DNA of 64,000 bases from Enterococcus pallens ATCC BAA-351 (lineage in GTDB: Bacteria > Bacillota > Bacilli > Lactobacillales > Enterococcaceae): NCBI RefSeq assembly GCF_000407485.1, contig NZ_ASWD01000004.1, forward strand, positions 394,788 through 458,787, in the 5' to 3' direction. How positions within the stretch are numbered: the first letter of the stretch is position 1; the number at the start of each line of letters is the position of its first letter. The translations under genes were made by a program, and so were the position numbers. The notes under the pieces are model-generated. The model searched no databases. It saw only the letters and a program-made list of their open reading frames with translations, and was not told where the DNA came from. This document shows positions 1-8,673 of this stretch, piece after piece.

Positions 1-972
1 ATCTCTCAAGGCGTTCTTCGCACCTAGCTTAGAGCCAGGATTTGGTGCGCCGTATCCACCCCATCCGCCATTATCAAATACCATTAGATTTCCTTCGCCT
101 GGCAGGCCTTTTGGAATCATGTGGAAGTGGTGCTGACCAATGATCCAGCCTAGTTTCTTCAAAGCAGGAGAAGCATTGAAATCTGGTCCAATTTGCCATA
201 CGATCTTGCCGGTTTCTTTGTCTAAGATGGCTAAAATATTTGCTTCACGACAGTCAAAGATGATATTTTCTGGTTTGAAGCGTTCATCGCCTTGGTCGTA
301 CCATTTGTTTGGTCCAAGGTAGCTCATGCAGTTAACGTGCAGGTAGTCACCGACACCGCCGTCAGATGAACGCATATTGGGATCACGGAACAGTAAGGTT
401 TTTGCCACTTCGTCAAAGCCTAATTCGTCAAAGTGATCACTGATTGACCAGTGCCATAAAATGTTTCCTTCCCAATCCACTTCGTACATTACGTCATCCA
501 ACAAGCGTTTGTCAGAAATTTTGGGGTTGTGGATGGTGCGGTGTGCCAAGATTAAGGTGTTGCCTTCTAATGGTTTTGGATCCATACCTGGGACATAGTA
601 GCCGACTGGGTTGCCTTCACGCTGATAGTCATGGTGAGAACGTGCCATCCAGCGATGATCGCGGCCAGGATCATTAATTTCTTCATAATGATCAAATTCC
701 CAAACAATGTTTCCATCGTAGTCGATCTGAATCACGTTCACACCATCCTGCATACCGTAATCAGGATGACGAAAACCAGATTGACCTAATACATATCCGC
801 CTGGCAATAATTTTGGCGGCATTGCATGCATTTTCCAACGACGGATTTCGTTTCCATTCATGTCAAAGAGCAATACACCATCATTGATTGTTGGTACGAT
901 TGTATAACCGTTCCAGCATTTTTCAGGATTGTAGACTGTTGTACCATGTGGAAATACTTTTGGTTGACCCAT
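1..972 (-). CDS. Arylsulfotransferase (ASST)-family protein, 3' end outside window
   Basis: An open frame of 324 codons runs from ATG at 972 to the window edge with no stop, so the C-terminus is missing. The protein is rich in Trp/Gly/His blade-like repeats (VWEFDHYEEIND, ILWHWSISDHFDE, IVWQIGPDF), the beta-propeller style of aryl-sulfate sulfotransferases, which move sulfate between phenolic compounds. No signal peptide is visible (it starts MGQPKVFPHG), unlike periplasmic AssT of Gram-negatives, so a cytoplasmic location is inferred. A Shine-Dalgarno-like GGAGTG lies just upstream. It is the last visible gene of a minus-strand operon after the antiporter and the flavoprotein. Family call is good; substrate is unknown. 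Confidence 0.75.
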   Translation of the reverse strand, partial: MGQPKVFPHGTTVYNPEKCWNGYTIVPTINDGVLLFDMNGNEIRRWKMHAMPPKLLPGGYVLGQSGFRHPDYGMQDGVNVIQIDYDGNIVWEFDHYEEINDPGRDHRWMARSHHDYQREGNPVGYYVPGMDPKPLEGNTLILAHRTIHNPKISDKRLLDDVMYEVDWEGNILWHWSISDHFDELGFDEVAKTLLFRDPNMRSSDGGVGDYLHVNCMSYLGPNKWYDQGDERFKPENIIFDCREANILAILDKETGKIVWQIGPDFNASPALKKLGWIIGQHHFHMIPKGLPGEGNLMVFDNGGWGGYGAPNPGSKLGAKNALRD

Positions 973-984
973 TTTTCTTCACTC

Positions 985-2184
985 CTAATTTTTTATTTTT
1001 TGAAGCACTGCTTCTAAATCCGTAACAACTTGCTGCAATTGACCTGATTCATATAAGGCGACACTGACGGTCTCCTTCAGGCCTAGCCGTTTAAACAATA
1101 GATTTTGACGGCTGATATCATATTTGTAAATTTTATAATCCTCTTTCAGCAGACGTTCCAGCTGTCCGGAGGCTTCGATGTCTTCTGACTGGTAAGGATT
1201 GTAGAAGATAAAGGCGACATTTTCAGTTGTATCTGCCAAGAGCGCATCTAGTTCATGCTTTTCCTTCAAATAGCGTTCTACAGCTACCACGGCTTTGGCA
1301 CCATCTGCTGCAGCCGTAATGACTTGGCGTAGGAAGGTGTTGGTGCAATCACCGATGGCATACAGACCGGCTTTACTAGTTTCTTGTTTTTCATTGACTA
1401 AGATAAAGCCCTGTCGTGTGCAATCAACCATGTTTCTCACCAGCTCGGTTTTTGGCATCATTCCGATGAAGAAAAAGACACCGCTGGAAGGCTCTTCAAA
1501 TTGTTCGCCTGTTTTAACATTCTTTATGACAACACTTTCGACACGTTCTTCTCCTTTGAGTTCAGCTAAGGTTGCGTTCCAGATGAAATGCACCTTTGGA
1601 TTGCTGGCAATTGATTTGGCTGCGACTTCGTTACAATCTAGACAACCTTCGTCTTTCAGCACGATGATGCTGACTTTTTTTGCAAATTTGGTTAAGAATT
1701 CCGCTTCCTCGATCGCTTGATCACCGGCTCCTAAAATGTGAATTTCTTTGTCCTTAAAGAATTCAGCATCACAGGTAGCACAATAGGAAACGCCTTTTCC
1801 TACAAATTCTTTCTCCCCGGGTATCCCCAGTACTCGAGGTTCCGTTCCGGTATTCATAATGACGGCATTGGCTTGGAAATCGCCGCGGCGTTTGGTCTTT
1901 ACTGTAAACAGGCCGTCTTTTTCTTCAATTTCTGATACAGTCGTTCGTTTGAATTCAACGGTTGGATAGCTTTTGGCATGGGCTTCGAATTTCTTCATAA
2001 GCCCTTCGCCGGAATCAAAGATTGTTCCTGGATAGTTTTTAATTTCGCTGGTTTCCTTGATTCGACCACCGTAGCCGCTTTTTTCGATGACTAAGGTTTT
2101 CATTTCGGCTCGGCCGGCATAGATTGCGGCTGCGAGACCGCCAGGACCGCCGCCGATGATAATGACCTCATACTGATGATCCAT
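985..2184 (-). CDS. Thioredoxin-reductase-like FAD oxidoreductase with C-terminal extension
   Basis: The start is placed at the internal ATG at 2184 (MDHQYEVIIIGGG) because AGAAAGGA lies 9 nt upstream; a longer frame begins at 2205. The gene overlaps the upstream antiporter stop by 17 nt, suggesting translational coupling. Residues 1-300 show the FAD motif GGGPGGLAAA and the redox motif CATC (about 135-138), as in low-Mr thioredoxin reductases. The NADPH half is degenerate: GAGDQA replaces GGGDSA, and the HRRxxxR region reads LKDEGCLDCN, which lacks the arginines and adds a second CxxC. The last ~90 residues look like a thioredoxin fold without CxxC. At 399 aa it exceeds the usual ~310. Electron donor and partner are unknown. 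Confidence 0.85.
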   Translation of the reverse strand: MDHQYEVIIIGGGPGGLAAAIYAGRAEMKTLVIEKSGYGGRIKETSEIKNYPGTIFDSGEGLMKKFEAHAKSYPTVEFKRTTVSEIEEKDGLFTVKTKRRGDFQANAVIMNTGTEPRVLGIPGEKEFVGKGVSYCATCDAEFFKDKEIHILGAGDQAIEEAEFLTKFAKKVSIIVLKDEGCLDCNEVAAKSIASNPKVHFIWNATLAELKGEERVESVVIKNVKTGEQFEEPSSGVFFFIGMMPKTELVRNMVDCTRQGFILVNEKQETSKAGLYAIGDCTNTFLRQVITAAADGAKAVVAVERYLKEKHELDALLADTTENVAFIFYNPYQSEDIEASGQLERLLKEDYKIYKYDISRQNLLFKRLGLKETVSVALYESGQLQQVVTDLEAVLQKIKN

Positions 2185-3634
2185 TTTGACTACATCCTTT
2201 CTCATTTGGCATATGATCTACCACTTTTTCTTTTTTAAAGAACAGCCAGTAGATGCACACAAACGTAAGCAACAAACAATAATAACAGGAAGCAAATATG
2301 GCAAATGGCGTCACATCTACACTTTGCTCCATTCCCATTTCATTAATAATGGTGATAATTCCCATTACAAACGCACTGTTAATCGGGACAATCGCCGTAA
2401 TATTAGTCGCCATTCCGATCATTAAATAGCTTCGTCGGTTAGGTGAAATATTCTTTCGTTGCCCGATGGTATCAGCCATATTGCTGAACAATAGAATGCC
2501 CGGCAGCACACAGCCTGACAGTAAAACATTGACCACTCCGGTACCAAGAGCGATAACAATTTCCGCTTCTTTTGCCGTTTGTAAAAGCTTGCTGTTTAAA
2601 ATATGATCGCAAGCTAATTGAATCACGCCGCCTTGAACAGCGACAGCGATCATACCGAACAGTAGAATCGTGGAAATTGTAATGTCCACCATACTGTACA
2701 TACCGTCGAATATAATCCCGCTGATTTGTGTATGCTCGGGATTCAAGGCAACAATGTCAGACAAAGCAAAGCTGCCACTCACCAGACCTACTACAAAACC
2801 AATTAACGTAGCGAAGGACAAGCCAAGAAACAAATTCTTGGTCTTGAAGCTGATGGTCAGCAGTATAGTCACTGGTATCAGCATGAACAAGCCCGTCACA
2901 TTTGCCAGCTCGCGGACCAGCTGCAAATTTCCTTGAACATCTCCAACATTGGCATTGCCAAAGATGAAGAATAAAACCATTGAACAAATCGCAGTTGCCA
3001 CTAAAATCGGTGTTCGTTCGCGAAAGACAATTCCTAAATCTGCTGGTTCCTTCGTTTTTGCGTCGTGTTGTGTATTGATGGTTGTATTAATTACTTGTGA
3101 ACTAGGTGACAGGGCATCTCCAAAGAAAACACCGCTAAGTAAAGCGCCGATCAGGACCGCCGGCTGTGCACCAAGCAGAACACCAGGCGGATAAAAAATT
3201 GGTACAACGGAGAACACGGCAGCTATCGGCGCACCAGCCCCCATGGCAATAATTGTTGATGCTAAAAAGGCAAAAATAACGTACAGACTACCAGAAACCT
3301 TCAATTGGACACTAAGCCAAATGAAGCCGCTTCCAATATCGCCTGTTAAGAGCAGGCGAGTAAAAATCCCAATGAGCAGGAAGGTGAAAATAAGCTTTGC
3401 ATTCCCAAACTGAGTCAGTCCGCCAATGACAATATCCCAATATTTTGACTTGTTTTTTACAAATAAAAAACCGACAATTAACCCAATAAATGCTGCAACT
3501 ACTAAACCTCTCATTGAATAATACTGATACCCGATTGCCAATACGGCGCCGATAAAAATGTAAATCACAATCGGGAGGATGGCCATTTTTTTGCCACCAT
3601 AAAACTCAATCGCTGGCTGTTGCTTCTCTTCCAT
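2168..3634 (-). CDS. NhaC-family Na+/H+ antiporter-like transporter
   Basis: A 488-aa polytopic membrane protein of the NhaC/ion-transporter superfamily with about 11-12 hydrophobic segments. Typical features are the Gly-rich GDALSPSSQVINTT stretch and the SGCVLPGILLFSN segment. The start is set at 3634 (MEEKQQPAIEF) because GAAAGGAGC sits 7 nt upstream; a frame from 3685 would lack a ribosome site. NhaC relatives exchange Na+ and H+, but several move organic anions. Its position in an operon with an ASST-like enzyme and a flavoprotein makes substrate uptake or product export plausible; this is inference. Confidence 0.85.
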   Translation of the reverse strand: MEEKQQPAIEFYGGKKMAILPIVIYIFIGAVLAIGYQYYSMRGLVVAAFIGLIVGFLFVKNKSKYWDIVIGGLTQFGNAKLIFTFLLIGIFTRLLLTGDIGSGFIWLSVQLKVSGSLYVIFAFLASTIIAMGAGAPIAAVFSVVPIFYPPGVLLGAQPAVLIGALLSGVFFGDALSPSSQVINTTINTQHDAKTKEPADLGIVFRERTPILVATAICSMVLFFIFGNANVGDVQGNLQLVRELANVTGLFMLIPVTILLTISFKTKNLFLGLSFATLIGFVVGLVSGSFALSDIVALNPEHTQISGIIFDGMYSMVDITISTILLFGMIAVAVQGGVIQLACDHILNSKLLQTAKEAEIVIALGTGVVNVLLSGCVLPGILLFSNMADTIGQRKNISPNRRSYLMIGMATNITAIVPINSAFVMGIITIINEMGMEQSVDVTPFAIFASCYYCLLLTFVCIYWLFFKKEKVVDHMPNEKGCSQNGSSV

Positions 3635-4105
3635 CTGTTTGCTCCTTTCAATTTGAAAAAATTGTGTTGCAACCATCTGATCCACTACGTTGACGCGATT
3701 CTATTTATTCAAAATTTGATTATTGTTATAGTTTTAATTGGGAATTGCCCGTTTCATTGTTATGTATTTCACAATTAGAATTTATCATATCCTTTTTGAA
3801 AAAAATGTCGCCTTTCTGACACTTTCATCAATTACTAACCAATTTTTTTACAAAATGTGCGAAAGATCACAATGACCGCTGATTTTCAACAGCAATAACC
3901 CGCCTGTTTTATAAATAAACATTTTCATTTATTACTGAAAAGCAATGCGTGAAAGTTATTGAAGAAGACTACAACAAAAAAAGATTAGCGTTCGGCTAAT
4001 CTTTTAGTCAGTATATTCAAGTTTGTTAACAGTTTCTCGATAGCATCAACTAAAGTGTAAATTTTGACATTAAGCCGAGCAATTACAACATCCAGTCTCT
4101 GCCTT
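3635..4105. other. Intergenic region, 471 bp
   Basis: AT-rich spacer between the pucR-like gene end and the antiporter start. It contains the intrinsic terminator at 3974-4004 and presumably the promoter of the minus-strand antiporter operon. I see no credible ORF or repeat in the rest. Confidence 0.5.
3974..4004 (-). terminator. Intrinsic terminator of the PucR-type gene
   Basis: Arms AAAGATTAGC (3980-3989) and GCTAATCTTT (3995-4004) form a 10-bp stem with a 5-nt loop. On the minus strand it is followed by a run of eight T. Confidence 0.85.
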
Positions 4106-5359
4106 TTACCTGCGTATTAAATTCAGGTTCAGATTCACATTTTCCAATATCTTTTTTGCTTGAAAGGCTAGCTGTAAATCCCATGCCATCTTGGGATTAT
4201 CAATATCAGTCTCTGTTAAATCACGGATTTTATTCAAACGATAAATCAGTGTGTTACGGTGGATATGAAGTGCCTTAGATGTTTTATTAATATCATTTCG
4301 CTGGTACAAATACATTTCTAAAGTTTTGGCCAATTCCGTTTCATGCATTTTGTCATAGTTCATTAATCGCTGCAGCGACTTCGGTACGATATTTTCAGGT
4401 AATAATTTCTGCACCGGCTGCAATAACAGACTTTCTGACAATGTCTCAGCAAAAGATATACAACAGCTGCTTTGTTCCAGCAATTTAGCCGTTTGATAAG
4501 CTAACTCCGCTTGCTGGACATAAACATGGCGATTCGTTAATGAAGTAAAAACTGTGCTGATACCACAATAGATCCCGTACTTCTGAACAAGATTTGAAAA
4601 TTTCGATTCCAGTTTTTTTTGTTCCAGCTGATGAAACAGTAAATAGAGTTTCTGATCCTTCACTAAATAAAGGATATCTGAGCGGCCTTTAACAATCCGA
4701 CTTTCAATGTGCGACAAAACGACTGGATCTTGATCCCTTTCTGATAGAACAGCAATACAAAAGGGCTCTTCAATTTGAACAGTAGCCAAATATTCTTCTA
4801 AAGAAGCCACAGTTGGGTAATTTACTGTATCAAAGAATTTTTGTGCCAGCAGCTCCTTCACTGGATTGATGGCGTACTTCAGGCGGAAATTCTTCGACCG
4901 CATCAAAATCGTACAGAATTGACACAACAGGTTGTTTAACTGCAAGGAAAAATCCAACAGCGCTTCATCTATAAACAACACACTGACAAAGCCTTCTAAA
5001 TTACTATCAATATAGACCGGTCCGCAGGTTTGAGGATAGTCTTCACAAACACCCCAGTCAATGTAAAGAGCCTCCTTTGAGCTGGTAATGGCGGTCATCA
5101 GACCATCATTAATGTAGTGTTCCATAATCGTATGGTCTGTGGGTTCTCCGCTATGAATAATCTGATGCCAATAAGGATCACCCACCTCTTCATCCCCAGC
5201 ATAAGTGATAAAACGATATCCAGGATCGGTCACGATGATCGACAGATCAAAGGTTTGATAGGTAAATACAACTAATTCTTCGATGGTACAGCCCTTGGCT
5301 ATATGGCTGATTACTTGATTGGTATACTCAGCCAGCATACTCTCTGTGTAGGCATTCAT
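4106..5359 (-). CDS. PucR/CdaR-family transcriptional regulator
   Basis: A 417-aa protein. The C-terminus carries the PucR-type helix-turn-helix (HTH_30), with KTSKALHIHRNTLIYRLNKI at about residues 363-382. The N-terminal ~130 residues resemble a sensory domain (IIVTDPGYRFITYAGDEE) and the middle is the GGDEF-like CdaR domain. GGGGGAG precedes the ATG. PucR/CdaR proteins usually activate purine, sugar-diacid or aromatic catabolism genes on binding a small effector. It lies between the ASST/antiporter operon and the divergent DUF3237-OYE operon, so it is the obvious candidate regulator of both. Confidence 0.85.
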   Translation of the reverse strand: MNAYTESMLAEYTNQVISHIAKGCTIEELVVFTYQTFDLSIIVTDPGYRFITYAGDEEVGDPYWHQIIHSGEPTDHTIMEHYINDGLMTAITSSKEALYIDWGVCEDYPQTCGPVYIDSNLEGFVSVLFIDEALLDFSLQLNNLLCQFCTILMRSKNFRLKYAINPVKELLAQKFFDTVNYPTVASLEEYLATVQIEEPFCIAVLSERDQDPVVLSHIESRIVKGRSDILYLVKDQKLYLLFHQLEQKKLESKFSNLVQKYGIYCGISTVFTSLTNRHVYVQQAELAYQTAKLLEQSSCCISFAETLSESLLLQPVQKLLPENIVPKSLQRLMNYDKMHETELAKTLEMYLYQRNDINKTSKALHIHRNTLIYRLNKIRDLTETDIDNPKMAWDLQLAFQAKKILENVNLNLNLIRR

Positions 5360-5454
5360 TGCTTCTCCCCCAATACCCTTGATAATCTAATTTTAGCATT
5401 ACTTGGTATTTTTGACGATACAGTCCGTAAAAATCATTGAATTTACCGATGGCT

Positions 5455-5468
5455 TAAAAACGTTTACA
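5455..5468 (+). promoter_or_regulatory. cre-like site upstream of the DUF3237-OYE operon
   Basis: TAAAAACGTTTACA matches 13 of 14 positions of the catabolite-responsive element consensus TGWAARCGYTWWCA. It lies ~45 bp before the DUF3237 start codon, in the divergent spacer with the PucR-type gene. CcpA control is inferred from the match only. Confidence 0.5.
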
Positions 5469-5512
5469 TGTTATTATTTTCACAATAATAATTATTTAGG
5501 AGGGTATGAAAA

Positions 5513-6022
5513 ATGAAAGATTTTAAGCTGAACAAATTCGAAATTGAGCACATTTTCACTTATTCAATCGACGTTAATGCCGACATGTTCATTCAAAAGC
5601 TGCCAACGGGAGGTACGCGAGTAACGGGAACAATTGCTGGTGGAAAAGTTTGGGGACCGAAGCTGCAAGGAAAAATTTTGCCAGTTGGGGCGGATTGGTC
5701 TACTGTTCATCCAAACGGGATTGTTGATGTGGACTGCCGAACGATGATTCAAACTGATGATGGTGCCAACATTAACATGTTCTATAAAGGCCGGATTGAT
5801 TTAGGCTCAGAAGAAGCGGCTGCGGATTATGCCAATGGAAAATTCCCGCCTGTAATGGGCACTCAGCCAATGCCTGTGCTGGATACCGATGATCCCCGCT
5901 ACGACTGGTGCAACCGAGTGGCTTGCTTTGGAATTGGCCGCGTTGATTTTACCAGTGATCCGATTGTGATCCAATATGATGTTTATCGTTATTATGCGAC
6001 TCCCTTTGCCAAAGACGAATAG
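5513..6022 (+). CDS. DUF3237 family protein
   Basis: A 169-aa protein preceded by a strong AGGAGGG site. It matches the DUF3237 (UPF0311) pattern: an opening FEIEHIFTYSIDV, a central TRVTGTIAGGKVWGPKLQGKILPVGADW, then NGIVDVDCRTMIQTDDGANINMFYKG and a C-terminal YYATPF. The family is a small beta-barrel of unproven function, often next to catabolic or flavin-dependent enzymes. It is followed after 15 bp by the OYE-type flavoprotein, surely in one operon. An auxiliary or isomerase-like role toward the same substrate is inference. Confidence 0.85.
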   Translation: MKDFKLNKFEIEHIFTYSIDVNADMFIQKLPTGGTRVTGTIAGGKVWGPKLQGKILPVGADWSTVHPNGIVDVDCRTMIQTDDGANINMFYKGRIDLGSEEAAADYANGKFPPVMGTQPMPVLDTDDPRYDWCNRVACFGIGRVDFTSDPIVIQYDVYRYYATPFAKDE

Positions 6023-6037
6023 AAAGTAGGTCATTTT

Positions 6038-7978
6038 ATGAATTATAGTGCATTGTTTACCCCGTTTAAAATTGGAAAAATGGAAGTAAAAAATCGGATC
6101 GTGATGTCGCCGATGGGAACTAACTCAGCTTTTGCTAACGGTCGCAAGGACGAGCAAGAAATTGATTATTTTGTGGAACGGGCCAAAGGTGGTGCCGGAA
6201 TGATCATCTTAGGCTGTCAGCCGCTAAACGAAGAAATCGCTCAGGGCTCTATGGAGGGTACTCTGGATTCCTTTACTGTGATGCCGGCCCTGACCTCCAT
6301 GTGTGATTCGATTCATCGCTATGGTACCAAAGTGGTTTGCCAAATTACTTGCGGAACTGGTCGGAATGCCTTTCCAGATACATTAGGCCGGCCGCCAATG
6401 TCCGCTTCACCGATTCCATCTGCTTTTGATCCCAATGTTCCTTGTCGCGAGATGACTAAGGAAGACATTCAGGCAGTTATGGATGGCTTTACTTTTGCGG
6501 CTGGCTTGGCTCGTGATGCTGGCTTTGACGCCGTGGAAATTCATGCACATGCCGGCTATTTAGTTGACCAGTTTATGTCTCCTGTTTGGAATAAACGAAC
6601 CGATGAATATGGTGGGTCACCAGACAACTTTGCTCGCTTCCCACGGGAAATTATCCAGGCCATTCGTAAAGCGGTGGGACCAGACATGCCGATTCTATTC
6701 CGGATTTCCTTGGATCACCGTTTTGAAGGCGGCCGAACTTTGGAGGATTCTATTCCTTTGATCCAATTGCTAGAAGAAGAAGGTGTCGATGCCTTAGATA
6801 TTGATGCTGGCTGCTACGAAACCTTAGACTACATTTTCCCTCCTTCTTATTTAGGTGAATCTTGTATGTCTTATGTAACCGAAGCTGCGCGCAAAGCTGT
6901 GAAGATTCCTTTATTGAATGCTGGAACCCATAATCCAGAAACAGCAGTAGAATTGATTGAGTCCGGCAATGTTGACTTTGCCATGATCGGCCGCGGATTA
7001 ATTGCCGACCCTGAACTGCCAAATAAATTACTGGAAAACCGACGAGAAGATGTGCGTCCGTGCATTCGCTGCAATGAAAACTGTATCGGACGAATTTGGA
7101 ACAACCATACGAAGCTGAGCTGTTCAGTGAATATCCAAGCCATGGAAGAACGTCGCTTTAAACTAGAAGCAGCTGATCAGCAAAAACACATCGTCGTAGT
7201 TGGCGGGGGAGCAGCTGGAATGGAGGCAGCACGTGTCGCTGCTATAAGAGGACACAAAGTTACCTTGTTTGAAGCTAACCATCGCTTGGGTGGCATTATG
7301 CGAGATGTCGCTACCGCTAACTTTAAACAAAATATCCAAAAACTTAGTGACTGGTATGAGACCCAATTGCAAAAACTGGGTGTGGACGTTCAGCTGAACA
7401 CCTTTGTTTCTCCAGATGATCCAATTTTAGCCGAATGTGATCAAATTTTTGTAGGCTGTGGGGCTGAACCGTTAGTACCAAACCTACCGGGAATTGATTT
7501 ACCGAATGTGGTGACGATGGTAGCCGCTCACCGAGATGAATCCTTAATCAAAGGCGAAAATATTGTCGTCTGCGGCGGCGGTTCTACTGGCTGTGACGGT
7601 GCCTTGGAAATGGCGGCGGAAATGAACAAAAAGGTTACTATTATTGAAATGAAGGAAGCTTGTGCGGAAGATGCGATGTTTATCAACCGGATCTCCTTAA
7701 TGAACGCATTGGCAGCTAACAATGTCACCCTGCTGACAAGCACAAAGGTTTCCGCGATTGAGGCGGATGGAGTTGTCGTAGAGACAGCCAATGGATCGAC
7801 TGAAAAAGTTCCGGCAGATACTGTAATTAACGCTTTCGGTATGAAGCCAGTACTCTCGACTGTTAACGGCATTAAGGAAAAATACCACACCAAAACCCGA
7901 GTAGTTGGTGACAGTAGTAAAATCGGTAAAATCGGAGATGCGATTCGCGACGGCTTTTATGCTGGCAGCGCCATTTAA
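6038..7978 (+). CDS. Old Yellow Enzyme-type NADH:flavin oxidoreductase with Fe-S and FAD domains
   Basis: A 646-aa three-domain enzyme of the 2,4-dienoyl-CoA reductase/trimethylamine dehydrogenase/BaiCD class. The N-terminal ~340 residues form the FMN TIM barrel (FTPFKIGKMEVKNRIVMSPM; active-site-like HAHAGYLVDQFMSP and NKRTDEYGGS). A [4Fe-4S] ligand set follows at about C342, C345, C349 and C361 (CIRCNENC...LSC). The C-terminal half has dinucleotide motifs VVVGGGAAGMEAA and VVCGGGSTGCDGA. Such enzymes reduce activated C=C bonds of enoates, steroids or aromatics. Substrate cannot be read from the sequence. Operon with the DUF3237 gene. Confidence 0.9.
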   Translation: MNYSALFTPFKIGKMEVKNRIVMSPMGTNSAFANGRKDEQEIDYFVERAKGGAGMIILGCQPLNEEIAQGSMEGTLDSFTVMPALTSMCDSIHRYGTKVVCQITCGTGRNAFPDTLGRPPMSASPIPSAFDPNVPCREMTKEDIQAVMDGFTFAAGLARDAGFDAVEIHAHAGYLVDQFMSPVWNKRTDEYGGSPDNFARFPREIIQAIRKAVGPDMPILFRISLDHRFEGGRTLEDSIPLIQLLEEEGVDALDIDAGCYETLDYIFPPSYLGESCMSYVTEAARKAVKIPLLNAGTHNPETAVELIESGNVDFAMIGRGLIADPELPNKLLENRREDVRPCIRCNENCIGRIWNNHTKLSCSVNIQAMEERRFKLEAADQQKHIVVVGGGAAGMEAARVAAIRGHKVTLFEANHRLGGIMRDVATANFKQNIQKLSDWYETQLQKLGVDVQLNTFVSPDDPILAECDQIFVGCGAEPLVPNLPGIDLPNVVTMVAAHRDESLIKGENIVVCGGGSTGCDGALEMAAEMNKKVTIIEMKEACAEDAMFINRISLMNALAANNVTLLTSTKVSAIEADGVVVETANGSTEKVPADTVINAFGMKPVLSTVNGIKEKYHTKTRVVGDSSKIGKIGDAIRDGFYAGSAI

Positions 7979-7991
7979 AAATTGATAAAGG

Positions 7992-8063
7992 AAAAGATCC
8001 AGTACGTTTTATGCAGCAGCTCTAAACTGTTAGAGAATTTCTGCAAATGTACTGGATCTTTTT
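7992..8063. terminator. Long stem-loop between convergent genes
   Basis: AAAAGATCCAGTAC (7992-8005) pairs perfectly with GTACTGGATCTTTT (8049-8062). A T-rich end is present on both strands, so it can terminate the OYE operon and the facing small-gene operon. Confidence 0.85.
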
Positions 8064-8277
8064 ACCATTCTTCTTTTACCTGTACTGATTGTATCTGGCA
8101 TGATTTTTGTTCTGCGACTGCTTGATCATATAAGGTTTTGTACTGCTGATAATCTGCCTCTAATTGCTGCAGCGACTGCTTTTGACTAACTGTTAGCTGC
8201 TGCTTGCGCAATGTGCCTACTTGAAAGGCCAGCGTCTGTACATACTCTTCTAATTCGGCAAACTGTTCTGAATTCAT
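8062..8277 (-). CDS. Small coiled-coil hypothetical protein
   Basis: A 71-aa Gln/Glu-rich protein predicted to be largely helical and coiled-coil (QQLEADYQQYKTLYDQAVAEQ). A good ribosome site, AAGGGAGAAATTCA, precedes its ATG, and its stop lies at the foot of the shared terminator. It follows the 8331-8516 gene on the same strand and is probably co-transcribed. I recognise no family. Confidence 0.65.
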   Translation of the reverse strand: MNSEQFAELEEYVQTLAFQVGTLRKQQLTVSQKQSLQQLEADYQQYKTLYDQAVAEQKSCQIQSVQVKEEW

Positions 8278-8311
8278 TGAATTTCTCCCTTGCTGATTTT
8301 TATTCTTCCTT

Positions 8312-8516
8312 TTAAAGCTCTGTTAATCGTTCAGTACTTCGCTTCAACTGTTTTTGCAGCTGACGGTATTTTTTTGCAAAAAGCACACTTGGCTTCGGTT
8401 CCGATTACATGAGAATAGGCTTCATGGATAAACACTATTTCTGTTAGTGTTCGCGACAATACACGCTGCTGAAGACGCACCTGTTTTTTATCAGGTACAA
8501 TTTGTAACTCCATCAT
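8312..8516 (-). pseudogene. Small protein gene with probable frameshift at an A7 tract
   Basis: A strong GAGGAGGGA site precedes ATG-ATG at 8516. The uninterrupted frame gives 61 aa ending at 8331 (MMELQIVPDKK...CAFCKKIPSAAKTVEAKY). Skipping one A in the seven-A tract (8369-8375 as T on the plus strand) continues instead as KKYRQLQKQLKRSTERLTEL and stops at 8312. That tail is coiled-coil-like, fits a Cys-X-X-Cys small protein better, and leaves a normal 34-nt gap to the next gene. A sequencing error, a real mutation or programmed slippage cannot be separated here. Function unknown. Confidence 0.5.
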
Positions 8517-8673
8517 AGGATTCCCTCCTCTCTAGTTTACCTCACCTATACGCATAGTCCCGGCGATTCTTAATAAAAAATTAACCCTTAGTTAGATAGA
8601 GTCGTTCCTATAATTTTTGCTATTCAACAATCTCCGTTATGCTATACTTATTTCTAAGGGGCGGTGAAAACAA

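Noticed and set aside
6038..7978. Bile-acid BaiCD/BaiH
   Set aside because: Domain order matches, but no other bai genes are present, and many OYE/Fe-S enzymes share it.
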